Assembly (NCBI GenBank): GCA_017650045.1
Contig: JAGCFP010000022.1
Coordinates: 1-37,311, forward strand
From: Bacteroidaceae bacterium
GTDB lineage: Bacteria; Bacteroidota; Bacteroidia; Bacteroidales; Bacteroidaceae
DNA: 37,311 nucleotides
Direction: 5' to 3'
Shown here: in pieces, positions 23,686 to 32,380 of the stretch
Layout: the number at the start of each line of letters is the position of its first letter
How positions within the stretch are numbered: position 1 is the stretch's first letter
Translations under genes and position numbers: made by a program
Notes under the pieces: generated by a model
What the model saw: the letters and a program-made list of their open reading frames with translations, nothing else
Database searches by the model: none
What the model was told of the DNA's origin: nothing

Positions 23686-24906
23686 TTATTTAAAGAAGTG
23701 GAAGAAGCGCCTTTTCTTGGGTTTCTCCTCCTCCACAGGATGCTCTTCTGCAGCGTCTTCCTTTACCTTATATATCTTAGTGAGTAAATCGATGACCTTG
23801 GTCCATGCGCCTGTGCCTACGCGCTGTGGGATCTCTGCCAACAGCACGGGGAACTTCTTCAGCGCAGAGATCATGGCATCCTTACGCACATGGGCTCCCT
23901 TCACGCCTTTCAGCTCCTTGGCGCCTTTCTTGAGGTAGGCGCGTGTGACATAGCCTATGCGCAGGGTCATGATGGTATTGGCAATGCCATCGAGGATAGA
24001 ATCGATGGCGACCCCAGGAATCTTGATGCTCTTCATGATCTTGGTGAAGTCCACATTCCCAATGTTCACATCTGCCAGGTCGAAGGCTGCCAGGTCGAGG
24101 TCGGTGATTTCAATGTCCATACCATCTACAGCAGACACATCCATGTCGGAAACACTATCGGATACCCCATCCATCAGACTGCTATCGATGCCATCTGCCA
24201 CCCCGTCTGCAGTGTCAGCCAACTGGATCTCAATGCCATCAGTATCGATGGCGCCAGAGACGAAGTAGCTGAAGAACGAGGCGATGAGGACACGGGCGTA
24301 TTGTTTCACCAGTTGTGCCTTGGTAGGTCTGAAGCCTGAGGCACGGATAATGTCATCGATCATGCGATAGTTCAGGATCAAGGTCGTCAGCGCATCGAAC
24401 CTGTCGCTCTGTGAGATGGCTGTGACGATGAAGACCTTGGAGCTGTAGTTCATGATGCGACGATCCACGCCCTTCAGACGGATGTCGAGTTCCTGCTGGA
24501 GGAACGCCTTGAGCCCCTCGAGGTCGTCATTAGTCTTCAATAGCTCTAAATCTTTTCGCAGGGCTGCCTGATGCACGCCTCGCTTACTCTCAGGCAGGTA
24601 GTAGCAGTTACTGCAGATACGATTGGCAAAGGAGAACAGGCGTTTCTTGTATGCCTCGTCAGAGGTGCCAGCCTCTTGCTCCTCGATGGTGAGCACAGGA
24701 AACTCAGGCGTGGTGTAGATCCTGTACATGGGATAGAGCACCAGGTAGAGCAACAAGGCAAAGAGGGCGATGTAGAAGAAATACTCCAGATAGGGCACCC
24801 CAATCACTGCGGTGATTTTCTCACCAATGATGATGACATTGCCAAGGATCACGATGATGGTGATGACAACAAACAGGAGGCTGATGAGTATAAGTGTTTT
24901 CTTCAT
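23686..24906 (-). CDS. DUF697-like membrane protein with an acidic insert
   Basis: A 406-residue membrane protein. Hydrophobic helices lie at about residues 3-29 and 40-62; the next 150 residues are soluble and helical. A segment like DUF697/YcjF (DALTTLILNYRMIDDIIRASGFRPTKAQLVKQYA at about 171-204, then IANTIMTLRIGYVTRAYLKKG at 308-327) surrounds an inserted stretch at 221-286. That stretch holds 17 Asp and no Lys or Arg, arranged in short I/V/L-D repeats. The C-terminus is basic (KPKKRRFF). The family assignment rests on the paired helix and GFRPT pattern. It begins 4 bases after the GH31 stop. Function unknown. Confidence 0.6.
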   Translation of the reverse strand: MKKTLILISLLFVVITIIVILGNVIIIGEKITAVIGVPYLEYFFYIALFALLLYLVLYPMYRIYTTPEFPVLTIEEQEAGTSDEAYKKRLFSFANRICSNCYYLPESKRGVHQAALRKDLELLKTNDDLEGLKAFLQQELDIRLKGVDRRIMNYSSKVFIVTAISQSDRFDALTTLILNYRMIDDIIRASGFRPTKAQLVKQYARVLIASFFSYFVSGAIDTDGIEIQLADTADGVADGIDSSLMDGVSDSVSDMDVSAVDGMDIEITDLDLAAFDLADVNIGNVDFTKIMKSIKIPGVAIDSILDGIANTIMTLRIGYVTRAYLKKGAKELKGVKGAHVRKDAMISALKKFPVLLAEIPQRVGTGAWTKVIDLLTKIYKVKEDAAEEHPVEEEKPKKRRFFHFFK

Positions 24907-24910
24907 AGGA

Positions 24911-27202
24911 TCAATACTTCACGTTCTTAACATTCTTCCAATCGATATCCTTGGTGCTCTGTGCCACCTTGGCTGTAGGTATTACGGCTCCCTTACGCAT
25001 CAGTATCACAGCTTCCAACTTATCAGTGGTGATGTCGTGCCACCCAGCCTGATAGGTCTTGCCTGTCTGATAGTCCACCCACGCACCACCTGGCAGATAG
25101 ACCTTACGCGTATAGCGATGCTGGCCTGTGGTGGGGCGAGAGGAGGTATTGTTATAGTTGTGCGCTGGGGTGATGGTTTCCTGTGGGGCATCGAAGATGG
25201 GGGCCACGAGGATATCCTGACCAAAGAGGTACTGGTCTTCCACCATCCACGCCACAGGGTCGTCTGGATACTCGATGAACAGGGCTCTGACCATAGGAAG
25301 GCCTGTCTCTGTGCAGGTTTTGGCTTGGGCTACGATGTAGGGCATCAGGGCGTACTTCATTTCAGCATTGGCACGGTAGTAGTCAGTGAACGACTGGTTG
25401 TAGAGCCAAGGCTCTGTAGGAGGCGCTCCGTGACTACGGGTGTGGGAGGTGAGGAAGCCAAAAGGCAGCCAGCGACGGTACAGGTCTTCAGGGGTGGACT
25501 GTACGAAGCCGCCTATGTCATGGCTCCAGAAGGAGAAGCCTGAGAGGCCAAAGCTGAGGCCTGCATGCAGCGTAGAGAGCATGGCTTCGTTGGTATTGGC
25601 AGCATCGCCTCCCCAATGTAGGGGGTAGCGTTGGGAACCTGCCCAGGCAGAGCGTGCCCAGATCACAGCATCGTCTTTCTGCACGTCCTTGGTGACATCC
25701 CACACGGCCTTGTTGTAGCGCACAGGATAGAGGTTGTGCTCATAGAGTCCACCTCGCCCATTGTGGTAGAACCCATCGTAGGGCGCTCCTTCGCCAAAGT
25801 CCACCTTGATGGCACCCACCCCCATGTCGAGCAGGCTGCGCAGGTGGTCTTGGTACCACTTCACGGCTTCTGGATTGGTAAAATCCAGACAGGCATCCTC
25901 ATAGGGCAGTGAGCCGTCTGCATTACGTACCACGAGGTTCTTCTCTATCAGTTCGTTGTAGAACACATTGTGCTGGGTGAAGTAGGGGAGTTGCCACAGG
26001 CTGATGTGGAACCCATCGTTGAGCAGGTCGTTGATCATCTTCTGCGGATCAGCGAAACGGTCTTCTGCAAACTTATAGTCGCACTGCCAATCTACGCCAA
26101 ACCAACCAGTATCGAGGTGGATGACATCAGCAGGGATGCGATTAGCCCTTAATTGGGCAGCGATGTCATAAGCATCCTTGTCGCTGAGGTAGGTGATGCG
26201 ACTCATCCAGGTGCCAAAGCTCCAAACAGGTGGCATGGGACTCTTACCCACCAAGTCGGTAAAGGAATCGAGTATCTCTGCAGGGTTGCCTATGAAGAAG
26301 AAAAAGTCGATGGCTTCATCGGCCATGAAGAGCTTGGTGGCTCCTATATAAGTGGCGCCAAAGTCGCATGTCACAGGGGCAGAGGTGTGCATGAACACGC
26401 CATAGCCACGATTGGAGAAGTAGAATGGCACGGGCTTGTACATTTCATCTGTCTCAGGACCTTGAGGGTCCGTGACGAAGAGGTTGACTTTCTGTCCCAC
26501 CTTATTCAATCCTGTGGGTGATTCGCCACAACCATAGATGCGCTCGCCAGTCTTGAGGCTGAACACGGGGTTCAGGCTGCGTGAATTGTCTGTGCCACTC
26601 TTCTTGAATCCGAAAGGCAGTAGCTTCACTTGGCTCACCCAGTTGTCATCGTCTGTCCAGGTCTGTGTGAGCACCTTGCCAGTGGCATCCTTCAACACCA
26701 GTCGCCAAGGGTCTTTCTGTATGGTGAGCGAGCCTTGTGTGCTGGTATAGACTATCTCTTGGTCTGTCTCTGTGCAGGTCCACTGGGCATGCGGGTCGTT
26801 GCGGAGAAACTGGGGTGAGAGCATTACTTCCTCTGTTTCTTTGGGGGGTACCAGGGAGGTAAGCATCCTGACTCTGATGGTGCGATCGGAGATAAAGTCC
26901 ACCTTGAAACGGAAGGCAGGATCGTTCTCATAGCCACTGGCAGGGAAATCCTTCATCTGCAGCTTGTCCATCACCACTGTATTGGTGTTGAATGCCTGAC
27001 GAGGCTCCAAGCTGTAGCGTCCCCACTGCACTTTCCCTTCCCCTGTAGAAGGATCGAACTGCGTCAGTTTCTCTGCAAAGAAATAAGTGGCCGTCATGTC
27101 CACATAGCCTCGACTCATGTCTTTCGCCTGATTCATGAGTTGTGCAGAAGCTGTGATGAACGAGGCAGAGGCCAGAGCGATAGTCAATAGTGTTTTTTTC
27201 AT
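24911..27202 (-). CDS. GH31 alpha-xylosidase-type enzyme, secreted
   Basis: A 763-residue GH31 glycosidase. The start at 27202 is preferred to one 90 bases upstream because it gives a clean Sec signal (MKKTLLTIALASASFITASAQ). The barrel signature GAIKVDFGEGAPYDGFYHNG contains the nucleophile Asp468; WARSAWAGSQRYPLHWGGDA contains the acid/base Asp533. The KVDFGE form with a following acid is characteristic of alpha-xylosidases such as YicI rather than alpha-glucosidases. The N-terminal beta-sandwich carries SLNPVFSLKTGERIYGCGE. It probably removes alpha-xylose from xyloglucan fragments, which fits the GH9 downstream. It follows the phosphatase by 32 bases and precedes the DUF697-like gene by 4. 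Confidence 0.9.
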   Translation of the reverse strand: MKKTLLTIALASASFITASAQLMNQAKDMSRGYVDMTATYFFAEKLTQFDPSTGEGKVQWGRYSLEPRQAFNTNTVVMDKLQMKDFPASGYENDPAFRFKVDFISDRTIRVRMLTSLVPPKETEEVMLSPQFLRNDPHAQWTCTETDQEIVYTSTQGSLTIQKDPWRLVLKDATGKVLTQTWTDDDNWVSQVKLLPFGFKKSGTDNSRSLNPVFSLKTGERIYGCGESPTGLNKVGQKVNLFVTDPQGPETDEMYKPVPFYFSNRGYGVFMHTSAPVTCDFGATYIGATKLFMADEAIDFFFFIGNPAEILDSFTDLVGKSPMPPVWSFGTWMSRITYLSDKDAYDIAAQLRANRIPADVIHLDTGWFGVDWQCDYKFAEDRFADPQKMINDLLNDGFHISLWQLPYFTQHNVFYNELIEKNLVVRNADGSLPYEDACLDFTNPEAVKWYQDHLRSLLDMGVGAIKVDFGEGAPYDGFYHNGRGGLYEHNLYPVRYNKAVWDVTKDVQKDDAVIWARSAWAGSQRYPLHWGGDAANTNEAMLSTLHAGLSFGLSGFSFWSHDIGGFVQSTPEDLYRRWLPFGFLTSHTRSHGAPPTEPWLYNQSFTDYYRANAEMKYALMPYIVAQAKTCTETGLPMVRALFIEYPDDPVAWMVEDQYLFGQDILVAPIFDAPQETITPAHNYNNTSSRPTTGQHRYTRKVYLPGGAWVDYQTGKTYQAGWHDITTDKLEAVILMRKGAVIPTAKVAQSTKDIDWKNVKNVKY

Positions 27203-27234
27203 AGTAGTGTTTTTATGTGTACAGATAACATCTT

Positions 27235-28500
27235 TTAGCGTTGGCTCACACTGTTGATGCGGGCGTTGTAGAACTGCTTGAAGTCGGACCATTTGTAGTA
27301 TGGGAAGTTGTCCGTAGGTACAGGCAAGGTGGCTTCAGCCTCGTTCAGCAGGCACTTCACGAGGACATCGTCTGTGCCTTTCTTTCCGCGATAGAATACC
27401 AGTTGGATGTTACTTGCCTTGCAGGTTTCCCAGTTCTGATAGATGTTCTTGACTTCGTAAGGGTCTTCAGGATCGCGATCGGCCCCATTGATACCCATCA
27501 GCACTGTGAGCGGACCAATGCAGGTGTCGTGCCCAAAGCGTAAGTCGGAGATATGGTTGCTGGTGCCATTGATGGCTGCATCGGCCTTGTTCAGGATGTC
27601 TTGCAGGATAGGAATCATCTGGTACTGGCTGACAAATACCCAGGAATAAGAACCTAAGTTGGAGGATTCCCACTGGTTCACGATCTCTTGGTCTGTGATG
27701 ATGTTGCCCATCATGCCCTCATGAGAGATGTTGGGCAGTGAGGTATAGAGGCTGATCAGGTTTCCAGCGATGCGATTCATGTCGCCTGGCAAGCCCTCCG
27801 TACTGGTGAAGACACGTGGGACAATCTTCTCACGCAGGGAGTTGTCGCTTTGGAACTTATCTCGATTGGCTTCGTAGCGAGGAGTGGCTCTGGGATAATT
27901 ATGCTTGATAGGGTTCTGACTGTCAGTAGGTACTACAGCATCGAGGGTGAAGCGGGACGACTGCTCACGGATCTCGATGTTTGGATTGCATTGCACCAGT
28001 TCCTGACAGAAGGCCGACATGCTGAGTACGCAGCGTCCAGACAGGGAAGAAATGGCCCAGACGTAGCCTCCTTTCTTGAAGACCTCAGGGAAACGGTTGA
28101 ACATGTTCCTGGCAATGCCCTGATGCTGCTCCCAACCCAGTTGCGTCAGTTCGCTGACACCCGTTTGCAGCTCTTGCTTGGCAGTCATGAATTTGCCATA
28201 GAAAGCCTCCCCTTCAGAGGTCAGCAAGTGCTTTTCATGGGCAGTGGTCAGTAAGGTATCCAGATCGTTATAGAGTTGGTCGCTCCAGTAATATCGCGAA
28301 CCATGACGGGCGTAGTGACTGATGTAGAATGGCTTGTAGCCTTTTGGAGCCTTGGTCAGTCCTGTGCCTTGAGGCTGGTAAGGATAGTCGTTTCCATAGG
28401 CTTTCTTAGGATCCGCTTTCAGTTGGTCGAACGCAGAACCTTGGGCCCATGCTGTGAGGCTGACAAGCACAAAGAGTAGGGAAGTAAGAATGTTTTTCAT
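27235..28500 (-). CDS. Histidine acid phosphatase, MINPP/phytase-like
   Basis: A 421-residue periplasmic or secreted enzyme of the branch-2 histidine phosphatases. The signal ends TAWAQ at residue 20. The RHG motif ARHGSRYY places the nucleophile at His66, and FGHDTCIGPL gives the proton donor pair His324-Asp325, as in multiple inositol-polyphosphate phosphatases known from Bacteroides and close to phytases. SSLSGRCVLSMSAFCQEL is also family-like. It is the first gene of the minus-strand six-gene operon, with a TATATTTG promoter element 49-56 bases upstream. The likely role is release of phosphate from phytate or similar esters in plant material. Confidence 0.88.
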   Translation of the reverse strand: MKNILTSLLFVLVSLTAWAQGSAFDQLKADPKKAYGNDYPYQPQGTGLTKAPKGYKPFYISHYARHGSRYYWSDQLYNDLDTLLTTAHEKHLLTSEGEAFYGKFMTAKQELQTGVSELTQLGWEQHQGIARNMFNRFPEVFKKGGYVWAISSLSGRCVLSMSAFCQELVQCNPNIEIREQSSRFTLDAVVPTDSQNPIKHNYPRATPRYEANRDKFQSDNSLREKIVPRVFTSTEGLPGDMNRIAGNLISLYTSLPNISHEGMMGNIITDQEIVNQWESSNLGSYSWVFVSQYQMIPILQDILNKADAAINGTSNHISDLRFGHDTCIGPLTVLMGINGADRDPEDPYEVKNIYQNWETCKASNIQLVFYRGKKGTDDVLVKCLLNEAEATLPVPTDNFPYYKWSDFKQFYNARINSVSQR

Positions 28501-28548
28501 AGGTTTATAATTTAATGAGTTAATGACTTCGTATCAATTAGTTTAATG

Positions 28549-28556
28549 CAAATATA
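28549..28556 (-). promoter_or_regulatory. Promoter -7 element of the six-gene operon
   Basis: On the minus strand TATATTTG occupies 28556-28549, with a TTTAGG about 19 bases further upstream as a weak -33 match. Transcription would begin some 45 bases before the phosphatase start. Confidence 0.55.
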
Positions 28557-28628
28557 GTTTTTTTTCTTCTTATTACCTAAATAGATGATAAAAAATGATG
28601 GAGAACAAATAAAAACAAAAACTTTGCG

Positions 28629-28726
28629 TATCTTTGACGAAGTATAAAAGAAAAAAGATGAATAGGAATCCATTCATTTATTTAGGGTTTATCCGCTTAC
28701 ACCCCAATCGTAGGGCAACGTTATGA
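28629..28726 (+). promoter_or_regulatory. Promoter element and coupled upstream ORF of the esterase gene
   Basis: TATCTTTG at 28629-28636 is a -7 element with no clear -33. It is followed by a 22-codon ORF at 28658-28726 beginning MNRNPF and ending RRATL. Its stop overlaps the esterase start (ATGA, 28723-28726), a geometry for translational coupling. Whether the small ORF is translated is unknown. Confidence 0.45.
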
Positions 28727-29328
28727 TTAGGAACAAAAAGATATTATTTCTTCATGGCTTCTTTGCCAGTGGTCAGTGCATTCCTGCCTTGGCATTGAGG
28801 GAATGTTTGGAGGGACGTGTGGAAGTGCTTACACCCGATCTCCCTATTCATCCCAAGCGAGCGCTGGAATTGATAGAGGAAACGATAGAGAAGGAAAAGC
28901 CTGATCTCCTGCTTGGTAACAGCTGTGGAGCGTTCTATGCGCAGATGCTGGCTCCAATGGTGGGCATTCCTGCTTTGCTTGGCAATCCCCATTTCCAAAT
29001 GACAGCGTTCTTGAAGACGCGCGTGGGGGCACACCAGTTTAAGTCACCAAGAAAGGATGGCCACCAGCAGTTTGTCATCGACGATGCCTTGATTGCGGAG
29101 TTTGCTGAGTTGGAAGTCGTGCAGTTTGATTATTGTACTTCCTCTTTCAAAGATCGTATCTGGGGGCTGTTTGGTGAGGGCGATACCTTGGCACATTTTG
29201 AATCGCTCTTCTTGGAGCATTACCACAAGTCGTTCCACTTCCCTGGAGGACATACCCCCACAGCAGAGGAAGTACGCGACTGGTATGTACCATTGGCAGA
29301 GAAAATGTTGAATGACCTATGTCAATAA
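28723..29328 (+). CDS. YqiA/UPF0227-like esterase
   Basis: A 201-residue alpha/beta hydrolase resembling YqiA. The opening LFLHGFFASG is the oxyanion-hole region and GNSCG at 65-69 is the nucleophile elbow with Ser67; HFPGGHTP near the end would hold the catalytic His. YqiA of E. coli hydrolyses short acyl esters. The start overlaps the stop of a 22-codon ORF. It is followed by a DUF3784 gene 18 bases downstream, so the two may be co-transcribed. Confidence 0.8.
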   Translation: MIRNKKILFLHGFFASGQCIPALALRECLEGRVEVLTPDLPIHPKRALELIEETIEKEKPDLLLGNSCGAFYAQMLAPMVGIPALLGNPHFQMTAFLKTRVGAHQFKSPRKDGHQQFVIDDALIAEFAELEVVQFDYCTSSFKDRIWGLFGEGDTLAHFESLFLEHYHKSFHFPGGHTPTAEEVRDWYVPLAEKMLNDLCQ

Positions 29329-29346
29329 TATAATAATGAGATTTGT

Positions 29347-29646
29347 ATGATAGCGAAAATTTTTATTACAGCCCTTTTGGGTATTATGGGTTTAATCATC
29401 CTTTCTGGTAAAGGGGATATGCTCATTGCTGGTTATAATACAGCATCCAAAGAAGAGAAGGAGAAAGTGAATATCAAACGCCTACGACTCTTGATGGGTG
29501 TTTTTCTGATAGTGTTGGCTCTCTTGGCTTTCCTTCTCGTTGAAGAAGGGTCGTTAATGTCCATAATGGGCTTTGGGGCAATTACTCTAATATTGGCTTT
29601 CATTGTCATAGGCCTTGCCAATTCCTCATGGGCAAAGAAACAATAG
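29347..29646 (+). CDS. DUF3784-like small membrane protein
   Basis: A 99-residue protein with three hydrophobic helices (about 3-20, 47-66 and 72-92). The segment GKGDMLIAGYNTASKEEKEK is the DUF3784 signature; family function is unknown. It follows the esterase gene by 18 bases and precedes a strong promoter for the porin gene. Confidence 0.75.
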   Translation: MIAKIFITALLGIMGLIILSGKGDMLIAGYNTASKEEKEKVNIKRLRLLMGVFLIVLALLAFLLVEEGSLMSIMGFGAITLILAFIVIGLANSSWAKKQ

Positions 29647-29686
29647 GTAGAAAAATCAAGAATAGAATAAGTTTTTCGCTGAATAT

Positions 29687-29717
29687 TTTGCAATCTGATA
29701 GAAATAGACTATTTTTG
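29687..29717 (+). promoter_or_regulatory. Promoter of the porin-symporter pair
   Basis: TTTG (29687-29690), 19 bases, TATTTTTG (29710-29717): an exact consensus match. The porin start is 41 bases downstream. Confidence 0.78.
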
Positions 29718-29757
29718 CCGCCATTAAGATTTAAATAGCCTATTTTTAATTGACAAA

Positions 29758-30843
29758 ATGAAAACTAAAAAATGTAGATTGAGATGGCTGGCTGTGGTGG
29801 TAGGACTTGTGGCAAGTCTAAACCTCATGGCGCAGCAACAGCAAGGTGAACCCGACTGGTTGAAGGATTTCACCTCACGCATCACCCTGAATGGCTATGC
29901 CCAGGCAGGATGGAGTTATCAGAATCCCAATGGTAAGTCACAGAACTCATACAACTTGAAGCGTACGCTGCTTTGGGCCAAGGCGAGGATCACTGACAGA
30001 TGGTCGTTCCTGTTCATGCACGACTTTTCCAGCGTGGTGCAGGAGTTCTATACCGATTATCGCGTGTCGAAGGGCAATGAGATGACGGTGCGCTTTGGAC
30101 AGTTCAAGCACTCTTATTCGATGGAGAATCCTCTGTCGCCTACTCAGTTGGAGTTGATCGATGTGTATTCGCAGGCTGTGCTTTATCTGGCCGGCGAAGG
30201 ACCCGATCCGCTGAATGGCGTGAACTATGGTCGTGATTTGGGTCTCGAGGTGTATGGCGATCTGGCCAATGGCGTGATTCATTACGAACTCGCCCTGATG
30301 AGCGGCCAAGGCATCAATCGCAAGGATCTGAACAATCAGAAAGATTTTATCAGCAAGCTCGAGCTTCGTCCTGTGGATGGCCTCCGTGTGGTAGCTTCTG
30401 GCTATCTGGGTAAAGGTCATGCGATAGGTACAGCTGCCTGGAACCCTGATGTACAGGTGGGCGACAATTACACCCGTAATCGCTACAGCGTGGGTGCAGA
30501 GTATAAGACGCAGCCCTATGCAGGCAGTAAATACAAGGAAGCCCGTCCAGCCTCCATCCGCGCAGAGTGGTTGGGAGGTAAAGACGGTGAGGTGGGCTCA
30601 CGTGGCGGATACGTTACTACCACCCTGCCTTTGGTCGATGCCCTCGACATGGTGGCCAGTGCAGAGACCTACGATCGTAATACCAAGGTTGATGGCTGGG
30701 ATCAGACCAATTTCACCGTTGGCCTGCAATATTGGTACTACAAGAAGTGTCGCCTGCAGTTGCAATACACCCGTTGTCTCTTGGGCGATCGTTTAGGAAA
30801 AGATTATGATTGGCTTCAAGCCCAAGTACAAGTAGCATTCTAA
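29758..30843 (+). CDS. OprO/OprP-type porin
   Basis: A 361-residue outer-membrane barrel with a signal peptide cleaved near LMAQ (residue 25) and a terminal Phe. The pattern LNGYAQAGWSYQ, KARITDRWSFLFMHDFS, RFGQFKHSYSMENPLSPTQLELIDVY follows the phosphate-selective porin family as seen in Bacteroidetes, whose actual ligands are varied. It is 4 bases before the SSS symporter gene, so the pair could be an outer- and inner-membrane route for one solute. The solute cannot be told from sequence. Confidence 0.82.
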   Translation: MKTKKCRLRWLAVVVGLVASLNLMAQQQQGEPDWLKDFTSRITLNGYAQAGWSYQNPNGKSQNSYNLKRTLLWAKARITDRWSFLFMHDFSSVVQEFYTDYRVSKGNEMTVRFGQFKHSYSMENPLSPTQLELIDVYSQAVLYLAGEGPDPLNGVNYGRDLGLEVYGDLANGVIHYELALMSGQGINRKDLNNQKDFISKLELRPVDGLRVVASGYLGKGHAIGTAAWNPDVQVGDNYTRNRYSVGAEYKTQPYAGSKYKEARPASIRAEWLGGKDGEVGSRGGYVTTTLPLVDALDMVASAETYDRNTKVDGWDQTNFTVGLQYWYYKKCRLQLQYTRCLLGDRLGKDYDWLQAQVQVAF

Positions 30844-30847
30844 GATT

Positions 30848-32368
30848 ATGATTATAAAAGTATTATTGACAGTTATTTTCCTGGCAGTGATGATTGGGGT
30901 AGGTGTTTATACCCGCAAGCAGGCCAGTAGTGTGGATGGTTTCGTATTAGGCGGACGTGCTGTAGGTCCTTGGCTTACGGCTTTCGCTTTCGGAACGAGT
31001 TATTTCTCTGCAGTAGTCTTCGTGGGCTATGCAGGACAGTTTGGATGGAAATATGGCCTTTCCTCTGCATGGATTGGCATTGGCAATGCTGTGATAGGTT
31101 CGTTGTTGGCGTGGCTGTTGCTTGGTCGTCGCACCAAGTTGATGACACAGCACATCGAGAGTCGCACCATGCCTGATTTCTTTGGCACCCGTTATGCTGA
31201 TCAGGGACTGCGTGTGGCAGCTTCTATCATCGCCTTCGTGTTCCTCATTCCTTATACAGCTGGTGTGTATAAAGGCATCTCCACCCTGTTCGAGATGGGC
31301 TTTGGCATCCCCTACGAATATTGCGTTATCATCATGGCCATCCTCACAGCTGTCTATGTGATTCTGGGAGGCTACAAGGCTACAGCCATGAACGATTTCA
31401 TTCAGGGCATCATCATGCTCTTTGGCATCGTGGCTGTGATCGTGGCTGTGATCGCTGCTCAGGGTGGTCTCACAGAGGCTGTGTCTAAGCTCTCTGTGCT
31501 TCCTGCCGATGGTAGCACTGTGCCGGGTTCTGGAGGCTTTACCTCGCTCTTTGGGCCCGATCCTTGGGGACTCCTTGGCGTGGTGGTGCTCACCTCTCTG
31601 GGCACCATGGGACTTCCGCAGATGGTGGGTAAGTTCTATTCCATCACAGACGAGAGCGCCATCCGTCGTGGTACCATCATCTCCACGATCTTTGCCTTTG
31701 TCGTGGCAGGTGGATGTTATTTCTTAGGTGGATTCGGACGCCTCTACGACCCAGTCGTGGTGGATGGTAAGATCGCCTTCGACTCCATCGTGCCCGCCAT
31801 GCTCGTTACACTGCCCGATGTCCTCATCGCCCTTGTGGTGCTGCTGGTACTCTCTGCCTCCATGTCCACTCTGGCCTCACTGGTACTTACCTCATCCTCT
31901 ACCATGACCCTCGACCTTATCTATCGCGATAAGAAATCCCTTCCTGGTGAGGTGGAAGAAGGTACCATCGACGATATCGTGTCTGAGAAAATCGAGCGTC
32001 GCAAGGTAGTGGTGATGCGTGTGCTCATCATGTTCTTCATCGCCATCTCCTTGCTCATTGCCCTCAATCCGCCAACGTTCATCGCCCAGCTCATGGGCAT
32101 CTCATGGGGCGCTCTGGCAGGTGCCTTCCTGGCACCTTTCATGCTGGGTCTCTATTCACGTAATATCACCCGTGCCTCCGTGTGGGCTTGCTTCATCTGG
32201 GGTGTAGGTCTCACAGTTGTCAATATGCTTCTGGGCAATCCTATCAATCCGATCAACTGTGGTGCCATCGCCATGGTGGGTGGCTTCCCTGTGGTTTGGT
32301 TGGTGAGCCTCTTTACCAAGAAGTTGCCTAAGAACCTGGTAGATACTATTTTCGAGTGCTATAAATAA
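30848..32368 (+). CDS. Sodium/solute symporter (SSS family)
   Basis: A 506-residue inner-membrane transporter with about 13 hydrophobic helices and the SSS marks GGRAVGPWLTAFAFGTSYFSA near residues 36-56, GGYKATAMNDFIQG and LPQMVGKFY. These proteins use the sodium gradient to import sugars, amino acids, nucleosides or carboxylates. There is a charged loop around 365-385. It follows the porin by 4 bases and is followed by the nitroreductase gene after 12 bases. Substrate undetermined. Confidence 0.9.
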   Translation: MIIKVLLTVIFLAVMIGVGVYTRKQASSVDGFVLGGRAVGPWLTAFAFGTSYFSAVVFVGYAGQFGWKYGLSSAWIGIGNAVIGSLLAWLLLGRRTKLMTQHIESRTMPDFFGTRYADQGLRVAASIIAFVFLIPYTAGVYKGISTLFEMGFGIPYEYCVIIMAILTAVYVILGGYKATAMNDFIQGIIMLFGIVAVIVAVIAAQGGLTEAVSKLSVLPADGSTVPGSGGFTSLFGPDPWGLLGVVVLTSLGTMGLPQMVGKFYSITDESAIRRGTIISTIFAFVVAGGCYFLGGFGRLYDPVVVDGKIAFDSIVPAMLVTLPDVLIALVVLLVLSASMSTLASLVLTSSSTMTLDLIYRDKKSLPGEVEEGTIDDIVSEKIERRKVVVMRVLIMFFIAISLLIALNPPTFIAQLMGISWGALAGAFLAPFMLGLYSRNITRASVWACFIWGVGLTVVNMLLGNPINPINCGAIAMVGGFPVVWLVSLFTKKLPKNLVDTIFECYK

Positions 32369-32380
32369 TATTTAAGACGC

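Noticed and set aside
24812-25543. 243-residue plus-strand open frame across the DUF697-GH31 junction
   Set aside because: Crosses two real minus-strand genes and has no homology pattern.
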